Source: Pyropia haitanensis
Taxonomy: Eukaryota; Rhodophyta; Bangiophyceae; Bangiales; Bangiaceae
Direction of reading: 5' to 3'
Length of the DNA: 64,000 nucleotides
Assembly (NCBI GenBank): GCA_008729055.1
Contig: SDUX01000008.1
Coordinates: 3,869,756 to 3,933,755 of the forward strand
Shown: in pieces, positions 55,963 through 64,000 of the stretch
How positions within the stretch are numbered: position 1 is the stretch's first letter
How the letters are laid out: each line of letters starts with the position of its first letter
Position numbers and translations under genes: made by a program
The notes under the pieces: model-generated
Seen by the model: the letters and a program-made list of their open reading frames with translations, nothing else
What the model was told of the DNA's origin: nothing
Databases searched by the model: none

Positions 55963-56703
55963 CTACCCGTCCATCGCCGCGCGGTCCCCCCGGCTCTTGT
56001 AGTGCTTCTTAATGCACTTGCGCCGCCGCCGCGCCTTGCGCGCCCGCGCGGCGCTCGCCTCCATCGCCGCGGCGGAGGCGGCGCCGCGGACAGCCTCATC
56101 AAGCTTGCGAGCCAACGCCCGCCGCGCGAGCACCCGGTTCCGCGCCTGCGAGCGCGACGCCTGCACGGACACGGTCAGGCCCGACGGGGTGTGTTTCAGC
56201 TGTACGCACGAGGAGGTCTTGTTGATCTTTTGGCCGCCCCGGCCGCTGCCGCGCACAAACTTCTCGACGAGGTCCGCCTCGGCGAGGTCTGGGGGCGCAC
56301 TCAGATCGACGCCGCCGTTGTCGCCGTCGACGTCGTCGTCGTCTTGCTTGGCAGCGCGGGCGCTGCGGCCGCCGTCTCCACCCAGAAAAGCGGAGCTCCC
56401 GTGCAGGTGTCGCGGCCCGCGACACGGGGCGGCTGTAGGGCGGGCAGAGGGGCCCGCCCGGCCGACGAGCGCGGGAAGGCCGTGCGGCGCGCAGTGGGCA
56501 AGGCCCAGCGGCGCAGGGGGGAGGTGGCGCCGAGCACCAGAGGGCGCCGTCAAGATGCTGCCAACGCCGCGGGACGGGGGCCAGCCGCCACCCCCCAGCA
56601 GTGGCCGCAGCGCGGCATGGGTGGCGGGCTGCGGGGCAGGGAGGCGCAAGACAGCGGACTGGCCAAGCGACGCGGCTAGACGAGAGAGACGGCCGGCAAA
56701 CAT
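55963..56703 (-). CDS. Organellar GGQ peptide-release/rescue factor (MTRFR/C12orf65-like)
   Basis: A short RF-1-domain protein without codon-recognition domains, of the kind that rescues stalled mitochondrial ribosomes. ATG 56703 (246 residues) starts MFAGRLSRLAASLGQSAVLR, an Arg-rich, acid-poor leader typical of mitochondrial import. After an Ala/Pro spacer and an acidic patch (DDDDVDGDNGGVDL) the domain reads DLVEKFVRGSGRGGQKINKT with the catalytic GGQ, then LKHTPSGLTVSVQASRSQAR and a strongly basic C-terminal tail (ARKARRRRKCIKKHYKSRGD) expected to enter the ribosomal mRNA channel. Its small size and tail favour a rescue factor over a full RF1/RF2. No frame slips. Stop 55963-55965. Confidence 0.85.
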   Translation of the reverse strand: MFAGRLSRLAASLGQSAVLRLPAPQPATHAALRPLLGGGGWPPSRGVGSILTAPSGARRHLPPAPLGLAHCAPHGLPALVGRAGPSARPTAAPCRGPRHLHGSSAFLGGDGGRSARAAKQDDDDVDGDNGGVDLSAPPDLAEADLVEKFVRGSGRGGQKINKTSSCVQLKHTPSGLTVSVQASRSQARNRVLARRALARKLDEAVRGAASAAAMEASAARARKARRRRKCIKKHYKSRGDRAAMDG

Positions 56704-56770
56704 GGCCAACTGGGCATGGTGGGGAGGGGCGCTGTCGGGGACGCTACTGCGGTGGTCGGCACAGGGACCA

Positions 56771-56802
<32 letters not shown>

Positions 56803-58337
56803 TGCGGCGACGACTGGGTTTGTTGGGGTGGCCAAGGTGGCGGCGGCGACTCGACAACACGGACGGGGAGCAAGGAGAGCTTTTCCAAATCGGACTCAAT
56901 TCTGTACCCGTAACCACAGTGAGTGAGCTGCAACCTGTCTTTATGCACACGCCGCTCCTTCGCCCAATGTGCCGGGTGTTGTCGCGCACACCTGTCACCC
57001 GAGTGGGGGCGCGTACTTTGGAGGATTTGTCGAGCTGTGGACCCGAGCCCATCTGCTGCCGCGAGGACAGGAGCGTTGACAGGTAGCCCTCAGTAGCACC
57101 AGCGTCGGCAAGCGGTTTCCCTGCGTAGGCGGGGGAGTCCTGGCTGCTAAGTAGCTGCGAACCACTCGAGGCCAGCAATGGAGTAGAGGAAAGTGGCAGC
57201 GCCGTGCGGACTGGGGAACACGGCCTTGAGTTCCCGGGTGGATCCCTCGACCAGAGCTACGACCGAGACCCATTTTTTTCTTTCCCTTACTCCTGTTCCT
57301 TACCGTGAGCCGAGGCGCTGGTCGTATGATGTGTCAGCATCTTCACAGAACGGTCCTGGTGGCGTTCCATCATCATTCGCACCGCATCTAAGGCCTACTC
57401 TCTGTCTTCTTCGCCTCGTGTTTGCTGTTGTGCTCCGTCGGTGCCAAACGGCGTCGACCTCCCGCCGACAGCAGAGCCCAGGCCTTTCATCTCTATGCCA
57501 CCAACGGTACAGACAATCGCTCACACCAGACCCCAGCGGTTGGAAGTCGACCGTACATTGGTCGTAGCGCCGGTCATCGACGAAGTCGCACGCGCCACCA
57601 ACGGAGCATCTAACGTAGGCTTGACCACCTGATGAAGCCCTGTAGTCAAGCTCGTTCTCCATGGAGGGATCGTCTCGGGAGCAACATGACAAGAGGGAAA
57701 GAGGAAGGGCAGCGGAGGCAGCCTGCGCGGCATCCCCTGTCACTCTGTCACTACCGCTGCCTACGGGGTCAACTGCCGCCCTCTTCACCAGCCGCCGTCG
57801 ACCCGGTTCTTGGAAGATGACTTCCGCGAACGCCGCCGCAGATCCGACGGTGTGCGCGGCCGCGGAGCGCCAGGCAACTACGGCGCACGAGGGGGCGAGG
57901 GAAACAAACAAGGAAATGAGGCACACAAAATGAACAAGCGGCAAAGCGGCCTAGACAAAACACGCGGACACCAGAAACCAATGCAAATGCAGCGAGCAGA
58001 CACGACAAAAGCAGCAACCAGAGACAAAGAAGAAAACACGGTCTGACCACGACCCACAACAGGGGGCGACACGGCCATCACCACCGCCGCCGCCACCGCC
58101 GCCGTCGCCACCGTGGGGGTGAGCCGCCCCTCCCCGCCAAAAAGGAGAAGCAGCAGCACGCAAAAAAAAAGAAAAGTGGGAGCCCTCACCCTCGTCGCTG
58201 ACACCTACTGGCAGCGCCTACTCACCCCTACGCTCCCCTCACAACCCACTCCCCCTCCCTCCCCCACGCCCTTGAACCACCCACCACCGATGAACCCACG
58301 GCGGTGGCCCACACTCTGTGCCGCCCGCCCCCCAGCT
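56704..58337. other. 1.6-kb spacer upstream of the GGQ gene
   Basis: Includes the GGQ promoter side. A stretch of GGC units at 56772-56806 lies near its start. The region 56900-58060 is less GC-rich, and 57905-58045 is A-rich on the plus strand. Open frames exist but no domain is convincing. It may contain decayed elements (see rejected items). Confidence 0.5.
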
Positions 58338-59789
58338 TCATGCGGAGAGCGCGGGTAGGGTGTCGGTGGTGCCCTCCACGGTGGCGACAATCTCGGCAAA
58401 CTTGCGCAGCGGGCACGTGCCCGGCGGCAGAAGCAGCACCGACGAGCCGCCGCCGCCGGGGCGGCCCGCCAGGGGCGTCGCGGGCGTCGGCGGCGGCGCG
58501 CCACGGCCACCGCCGTACGCCCCATCCCCGCCGCTGCCGCTGCCGCTGCCGCCGCTGGCACTGCCGCGGCGGGGCGGGAGCAGCCCCCCCAGGTGGGGCA
58601 TCGAGCACGCCGGCGTCAGCGGCGAAGAGGAGAGGCACAGCGGCACGCCGCCAGTGCCACCGCCCCCGCCGCCGTCACCGCCGCCGCCACTGACGCCGCC
58701 GCCACCACCAGCGCTGGCACCAAGCCCCCCCGGCAGCGGCGACACGCACCCAGCCTCGGGCGGCAGGGCTCCCCCTCCCCCCCCCTGCCCCAAGGCGGCC
58801 ACCTCTGGTGGTGGCGGGGGTGGCGGGGTGGACCAACCCCCCCCTCCGGCCGGGTAGGCCGCCGCCGCGGCCGCCGCGGCTGCCGCCGGGTCTGGACTCC
58901 CCGCCCCCGCGGCCGGCGGCACGCCGCGGTCGCCGCCGTCGTGGCCACCACCCCCGCCGGCACCCGCCCCCCCGCCGCCGCCGCCGCCGGCGCGCGCGAC
59001 GAGTGCCGCCCACACCGCGGTCAGCCGCCCATTCTCCGCTTCGAGCGCCGCGTTGTCCGCCTCAACACGCTGGACGAGTGCGAGCTGCCGCGCCACCGCC
59101 GCGGCCGCCTCGTCCCGCGACGCCGTGACGGTGGAGAGCAGCAGGCGGGAGCTGGACTTGGTCCGCCGTCGCCGCGCGGGCGCCGCCGCCGCGGGCGCCG
59201 CTTCCGACTTGGGTGGGAGACTGGGCAGCGCCGCCGCGGGTGCCGCCGCCACCGAAAGGGAGGGGGGGAGGGGGACACTGACCGCCGCCGTCGGAGGGGC
59301 CCCAACCGCCGCCGCCGCCGTACTCCCGGCCGCTGTGGACGGGGAGCCCTCAGCGGCCGCGCTCGCCGACGACGGGGCTGCCACGGTCACCGCCGCCGCC
59401 GCCGCCGCCGCCGCCGGGGAGCCCACCGCCGCGACAAACTCCATCAGCGACTCCGCCGTGGCCGCCGCCCGGCGGCGGCCACCACGGCCCGCCTTGGCCC
59501 GACCACTACCAGCCGCCTTGCCGCCACCACCCCCACCAGTTGCGGCTGCGTCCTTGGCTCGCGGCGGCGGCGGCGGCGGCAGCGTCGACCAGTCCACCAC
59601 CCCGCCCGCCGCAGCCGGTTCCCGCGTCGCCCCCGTCACAGCAGCCGTATCAGCAGCGGCAGCGACGGCGGCGGCGGCCGCGGCGGCGGCGGCAGCAACG
59701 GTGGCGGTGGGGGAGGGGGAGGGGGTGCCGCGGGGGGTGGGTTTTTGGACCCAGCCCGCCGCGACCGAGTGTGCCGGACGGGACGTCAT
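58338..59789 (-). CDS. Low-complexity protein with a leucine-zipper-like coiled coil
   Basis: ATG 59789, 483 residues, no frame slip needed. Most of the sequence is Ala-, Gly- and Pro-rich. Three parts stand out: a basic patch (KAGRGGRRRAAATAESLMEF), a second basic cluster followed by a coiled coil (ARRRRTKSSSRLLLS, then QLALVQRVEADNAALEAENG and RLTAVWAALVARA) in which Val/Leu recur every seven residues with the Asn and Glu pattern of a leucine zipper, and a short conserved-looking C-terminus (LLLPPGTCPLRKFAEIVATV, then EGTTDTLPAL). A basic region next to a zipper suggests a bZIP-like or transcription-associated nuclear protein, but the canonical N-x7-R basic signature is not evident. Function unknown. 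Confidence 0.55.
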   Translation of the reverse strand: MTSRPAHSVAAGWVQKPTPRGTPSPSPTATVAAAAAAAAAAVAAAADTAAVTGATREPAAAGGVVDWSTLPPPPPPRAKDAAATGGGGGGKAAGSGRAKAGRGGRRRAAATAESLMEFVAAVGSPAAAAAAAAVTVAAPSSASAAAEGSPSTAAGSTAAAAVGAPPTAAVSVPLPPSLSVAAAPAAALPSLPPKSEAAPAAAAPARRRRTKSSSRLLLSTVTASRDEAAAAVARQLALVQRVEADNAALEAENGRLTAVWAALVARAGGGGGGGAGAGGGGGHDGGDRGVPPAAGAGSPDPAAAAAAAAAAYPAGGGGWSTPPPPPPPEVAALGQGGGGGALPPEAGCVSPLPGGLGASAGGGGGVSGGGGDGGGGGGTGGVPLCLSSSPLTPACSMPHLGGLLPPRRGSASGGSGSGSGGDGAYGGGRGAPPPTPATPLAGRPGGGGSSVLLLPPGTCPLRKFAEIVATVEGTTDTLPALSA

Positions 59790-61104
59790 GGCGAGGGGGG
59801 GAAGCACAGGGAGGGAGGCGTCGGGTGTGGACGGGAGAGGGGAAGCGTGGGGTGGGAGGTGTCCACAGGGGAAGCGGTGGGGTGACCCGTCACCGCCCAG
59901 CAGGGTCGCCGGCGGACCGGGGTGGACGACACGGGGGCGAGGGCGGAGGGATGACGTGACAACCGCCGAAACGGGACGCTGGTTGCCGGTGAGCGGGGGA
60001 GTGGAGGGTCCGCGCACCAAGCGACGACGGCCACGGGGGCGTGGGCGGGCGGCACCAGCGGGTGCGCAGCGCGGCGGAGGTGGGGAGTTCGCGCCGCGCG
60101 CGCACGACAGCGGCGCCAGACGTCGTCGCCCGTCGATGCGGCCCCCCCCACGCAGGCACTGCCGATGCGCGCCCCCCGTCGACGGCGAGGCGGCGCGTCA
60201 CCCCCCCCCCACCAGCAGCTCATCTGGGAGGGTCCTGGCGGAGAGAGAGAGGTGGCCCCGCCGCGTCGCCGCGGAGGCTGTCCAGTGGTGGTCGAGCCGG
60301 CCGCCGCGGCGTGCCCCGCTGCCATCCGCGCTCTCGGCCCAAACGGGCCGGAAAAAAAAATGAATAGAATAGCGGGGCGCCCAATGGGAGCGCACGACGG
60401 CCGACGAACCGGCGCCGGGGGCCGCCGCACGCCGATTTGGCCGCGGTTAGGCCGGCTCCCACGCGCCCCAGCGCCACTGCGCGCCCCCCACGTCGCCTCT
60501 GGGGACGACCAGCGGAACAGCAACACCTCGGCGGTGGTTGAGGGGGCTGCCAACGGCAGCGTTGCGGGCTGGAACGGCGGCCGGCGCCCCCACACGCTCC
60601 CCCGCAACCCCCCCGGCGGCGGTCCTGAAGGGGGGGGTGGAAGCGAGCCGCGGGCTGGCCCGAGCCCGCCAGCCAATATCGTGTCTCGGTCGATCGGCCT
60701 TCTTGAGAGCGGCCAATGGAAAGGCCCGAGCAGGCAAAAACCTGGGGCAGATAGAGCAACAGATGACCTCAGATGTAAGCCTGATGTGGACAGCACTTGC
60801 CTCCCTCGAATGCCACGATTGTTTCCGGTCCGTGGAAGCAGCAGTTCGACAAGGTGTTAATTGTGGATCATACTGACGACTGATGGATGTAATTACAAGT
60901 GCGGAATGGTTGGAACAGGGCGGCATGTTTGCATCGCGAGGCTGTCTCGTCCAGCTTTGGTTGTCTGGCAGCACCGTCGCGGTCGTCTCTCCCGCCTGCG
61001 TCATGCTGGCGTACCCGCTCCTCCTCTGCTTCTCCTCGAGCGTCAACCTTTCTCTCTTCTGAGTACGACGCCCACCCTGCTTCGCCCCTCTGTTACTATC
61101 CGTC
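59790..61104. promoter_or_regulatory. Divergent promoter region, zipper-like gene (-) and COQ9 (+)
   Basis: A 1.3-kb spacer between opposed ATGs. The stretch 60665-60930 is less GC-rich than the rest and may hold core promoter elements. A run of nine A lies near 60352. No unambiguous motif is called. Confidence 0.35.
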
Positions 61105-62587
61105 ATGGCCTCTCTCGCCCGCGCCGCGACCCGCGGCTTGTGGGCGACCAGGCGCCCACACCGGGCGCTCTCCTCCGTCGCCGGTGTGACCATCCCCCCC
61201 CCGCCTCCTCCCAGCGCGACGCCTCCCCCACGGACGGCGGGCCCACGGCCAGGTTTGGCGTCTCCGGTTCCCCCGCCGCCGTCGGCATCATCTGTGGCGG
61301 CCGGCGGCGTTGGCGGCGGCGCTGCTGGGGCGGGGCTCCCCGCCGCCTCTCCCGGGGACGCCCCTCCCGCGGCGGGGGTCGATGTGGGTGCCGCCGCCGC
61401 TTCCGGGGCGGGCACGTTTGGCGATGTGGGCGCAAGTGTCTCTGGTGGGGGTAGCGCCGCGCCGCCGCCGCCGGGCGCCGGAGGTCCGGCGTCGGGCGGC
61501 ACCCCCCCCCCCCCGGCGACGAAGAGCCCGCCGCCGCCGCCCCCCCCGGCGACGAGGACGATGATGGCGACGGGGTGGTGCAGGACCTCGTCCACGCGGC
61601 CATGAACCATGTGCCCGCCCACGGGTGGACGGCCGCCGCCATCGCGGCGGGCGCGGCCGACGTCGGCCTCCCCCCGTCCGCGGCGGGCCTGCTGCCCGGC
61701 GGCGGCGCGGAGCTGCTCACCCGCTTCCTCCGCTCGGTCAACGCCCGGGTGGCGGAGCAGATGCGCGACGGCGGCCCGCTGGCGGCGGTGGCGGGCCGGC
61801 CGGTGGACCGTGTCCACGCGGCGGTGATGGGCCGGCTGGCGCTGCTGGCGCCGGTCAAGGGGCGGTGGGGGGAGGCGCTCGCGCTGGGCGGCCGGCCCGA
61901 CGCGGTGGGCGGGACCGTCCGGGCGACGGCCGAGTTTGTGGACGAGGTGTGGGCGTATGCGGGGGATGTGAGCACGGATGTACGTTGTCGCTGCATGGGG
62001 GGGGGAGGGGTGGGGTGAGGCAATGGCGGCGATGAAGAGTGGCTGCCACGCCGACGTGTGCTCGCCCGCTCCGGCTGGCGCACCGCGCGGTGGCAGCTGC
62101 GGGGCTTGGCCACGTGCGTGATGACGGATGGGCTGCACTGCTGTGCCAACCGCCTGGCCGGTGACGTTGCCGTGCGTCTGCCGCACTTTCGTCAGTCGCG
62201 TCGCCGGTCACTGACATGCCGCTTGGCTTCCTCCCCCTGTCCTACCCCGTCCTACGTGCCGCTGTTTCTCCATCTGGGCCTCCCCTTTGTGGTTTCCTCT
62301 CTGTTCCAACCGTTCCGCCTCCCCCCACCATCCCGCGCGCACAGTTTTCCTGGTACACCAAGCGTGCCGGCCTGGCCACCCTCTACCACACCATTGAGCT
62401 CTACTGGCTGACAGACACCTCGGCCGACGCGTCGGCAACGTCGGCGTTTGCCCGCCGGACGCTCGGCTCGGCCGCGTCGGCCGACGCGGCGCTGTCGGGG
62501 GTGGGCGCGCAGCTGGGGGCCGCCGCCCGGGCGGTCGCCGCCACCGCCGAGGGCGTGCTGGGCGGCTCGGCACGCCGCGGGTTTTGA
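61105..62587 (+). CDS. COQ9: COQ9, ubiquinone biosynthesis lipid-binding protein
   Basis: COQ9 is a TetR-fold mitochondrial protein that binds quinone intermediates and presents them to COQ7 in the CoQ synthome. Exon 1 (61105-61979) starts MASLARAATRGLWATRRPHR, a clear mitochondrial presequence, followed by a Pro/Ala/Gly linker. The frame changes at the C13 run 61502-61514, after which GDEEPAAAAPPGDEDDDGDG leads into VQDLVHAAMNHVPAHGWTAA, the family's first helix with HGWT, then AELLTRFLRSVNARVAEQM and FVDEVWAYAGDVSTD. A 365-bp intron (61980-62344, GTACGT...CACAG, phase 0) joins this to FSWYTKRAGLATLYHTIELY in exon 2 (62345-62587), which restores the signature W-YAGD-STD-n-WYtrR. Stop 62585-62587. 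Exon 1 is 875 bases, two more than a multiple of three. Confidence 0.9.
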
Positions 62588-63893
62588 TGTGCTGGGCGTG
62601 CCCGCGGCGACGGGCGGGTGGGTGCCCGGCGGCCGCTGGCGGCGCGGGAGCCCGCCATGGCGGTACCGTAGTACAGGCGGCGGTCGATTCATGCGGGGGC
62701 TGTGCTGGCGGGTGCCCCCGCTCATAGGGATGCCTCGCCGATCGTTTGACCAGACGGAAGGTGACCTGCAGTCGGGCTTCCGCTCCGTTTGCCTCTGCCG
62801 CTCCTCCGCTGCGGCCGACCCGGCGCGACGACACGTACGGTGCATGTCCACCAGCGGTTGGGTACACTAAAGCTTTGTACTCTTGGACATGCCCGTACAT
62901 GTACTGAATTATCCATGAAAAGCTCCCTCGACGCATTGGATCCCAGGATTGATCCCGACGGCCCGCGCCCTCTTGTCGTGCGTCGTCGTCGTCTGCGCCC
63001 GAGAGCGGAGCGCCCGCCAGACGACGCCGCCCGCGACCACCGTCTTCAGCGCGAGCCGTAGGCGGCGGCGTCGTCGTTGCCGCCCCTGCGCCCGCCCGTG
63101 ATCCTGGGGAGGAAGCGGAGCCGGTATGGTCGCTGTCGCCACCCCCCTCTGCCGGCTGCCTCTCCGCCACAGGTACGTCGACGCGGCCGCGGTGCGGGTG
63201 GTTGCGGTCGCCGCCCTGGGTGCCGGGTGCGCCGGCGCCCCCGTCCGCCCTGCCCACCCGCCCCGCGCTGTGACGACACTGTGGAATCCCCTGGGCACCC
63301 TCCTCGCGGGGGCTGTCTCCCGAATGGCCGCTGCGCGTCTCGCCAGCGGGCGGCTGTGGAACGGGGACCACCCATCACGCTAGATAGTATCCGAGCGCTG
63401 CTGCCGCCGCTTGCTCCCCGCCGCTCCGTTGCCAGCCGCTTTTCCGCAGCGGCTCGTGCTCCCCCCTCCTCCACACGAGCAATCAGGGCCAGGTAGGGGT
63501 GGATGGGGAGGCGAGCCGGAGCGGGGAGGGTTGGCACACAAACGCCAGACGCGGCCGTCCCCGCCACGACCGCCCTCCTGACCATCCCCCATCCCCCGCG
63601 CTTTGCTCCTCCCCGTGTGCCTCGTACCGCCTCTGCCCGTCTGTACGCGCCCTGTTTTTTTTTTTTTCCGACACCCGTACGCACCGGCCGTCGCGCGGCG
63701 GGACGCGCGCGCGCGCCGCCGCCGCCGCCGCCCCGCCTCCCCCCCGCCGCGCGGCCGCGGGCGCCACGCGGGGTGTGCCGCGGCCGCGCGGCGGCCCGTG
63801 CCGCCACGCCGCGCGGTGCGCGGCGGCGGCGGCGGCGGCGACTGCCGCCGCGCCCCGTTTATCCCAACCGCCGGCGGTGGGCCGACCGGGGGG

Positions 63894-63941
<48 letters not shown>

Positions 63942-64000
63942 CGCCGTCGCGGCGGCCGCGACGCTGGCCACGGCGGGTATGGCCGGCGCTCCCCCCCCCC
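62588..64000. other. Right-end region with no confident gene
   Basis: No domain is recognisable. Points to note: an ATG at 63126 opens MVAVATPLCRLPLRHR and runs to a GTACGT donor-like site at 63175, as if it were a short targeting-peptide exon, but I cannot find a convincing acceptor or downstream exon. A T-rich tract at 63654-63668 resembles the one upstream of WDR55. A (GGC)n tract lies at 63896-63942 and an ATG at 63979 near the edge could start another plus-strand gene truncated by the window. Confidence 0.4.
63896..63942. repeat. (GGC)n trinucleotide microsatellite
   Basis: About 15 GGC units. Comparable GGC or GCC tracts occur throughout the window; this is among the longest outside a called gene. 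Confidence 0.9.

Noticed and set aside
57300..57760. Minus-strand fragment resembling a copia RNase H segment (VDDRRYDQCTVDFQPLGSGV)
   Set aside because: Only a few residues fit, with no second motif and no intact frame. Too weak to call a mobile element.
63483..63971. Minus-strand Ala-rich open frame at the right end
   Set aside because: The start is GTG and the content is microsatellite-derived poly-Ala; no independent evidence.

Overview
The window is nuclear DNA from a photosynthetic eukaryote with an extremely GC-rich genome. Codons mostly end in G or C, genes have zero to two short spliceosomal introns, and long runs of C, G, GGC and GCC lie in both genes and spacers. Several proteins begin with an Ala/Ser/Arg-rich leader that has a phenylalanine close to the N-terminus and no hydrophobic signal peptide. 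That is the transit-peptide style of primary red-lineage plastids. My best inference is a bangiophyte red alga (Porphyra/Pyropia-like); this rests on sequence character, not on a database match.

Layout, left to right. 0.1-9.0 kb: a very long Ala-rich CABIN1/HIR3-type histone-chaperone subunit (+). 9.2-11.5 kb: an exostosin-type GT47 glycosyltransferase (-). 11.5-14.6 kb: no gene seen. 14.6-15.5 kb: a secreted choice-of-anchor-A-like protein (+). 16.0-17.5 kb: a DEDDh exonuclease with a frameshift (+). 18.1-20.2 kb: WDR55 (+). 20.8-23.9 kb: PAK1IP1/MAK11 (-). 24.6-26.2 kb: a Rubisco-LSMT-like SET protein (+). 27.4-29.1 kb: an MFS-like transporter (-). 29.1-33.3 kb: repeat-rich spacer. 33.3-35.4 kb: plastid trigger factor (+). 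35.8-37.2 kb: AAMP/SQT1 (-). 38.0-39.9 kb: an MBOAT lysophospholipid acyltransferase (+). 41.0-42.1 kb: a VAP-family protein (-). 42.9-45.0 kb: a bubblegum-type acyl-CoA synthetase (+). 45.2-46.4 kb: lower-GC spacer with a possible decayed Ty1/copia-like fragment (-). 46.5-47.7 kb: a plastid ABC ATPase (-). 48.6-49.2 kb: a small plastid-like protein (-). 49.6-50.3 kb: ribosomal protein eL28 (+). 50.7-52.0 kb: a two-exon putative plastid membrane protein (-). 52.5-55.6 kb: organellar leucyl-tRNA synthetase (+). 56.0-56.7 kb: an organellar GGQ release-factor-like protein (-). 58.3-59.8 kb: a low-complexity protein with a leucine-zipper-like segment (-). 61.1-62.6 kb: COQ9 (+). 62.6-64.0 kb: no gene called.

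Functional themes. Three WD40 proteins (WDR55, MAK11, AAMP/SQT1) and eL28 all belong to ribosome, mainly 60S, biogenesis. The acyltransferase, VAP and acyl-CoA synthetase form an ER-lipid neighbourhood. Trigger factor, LeuRS, the ABC ATPase, the SET protein and two uncharacterised proteins look plastid-directed; COQ9 and the GGQ protein look mitochondrial.

Two features cut across the window. First, about half the genes change reading frame inside long homopolymer runs while homology continues on both sides, so their CDS spans are given as whole loci. Second, seven of the eight introns placed start with GTACGT and the eighth with GTGCGT.
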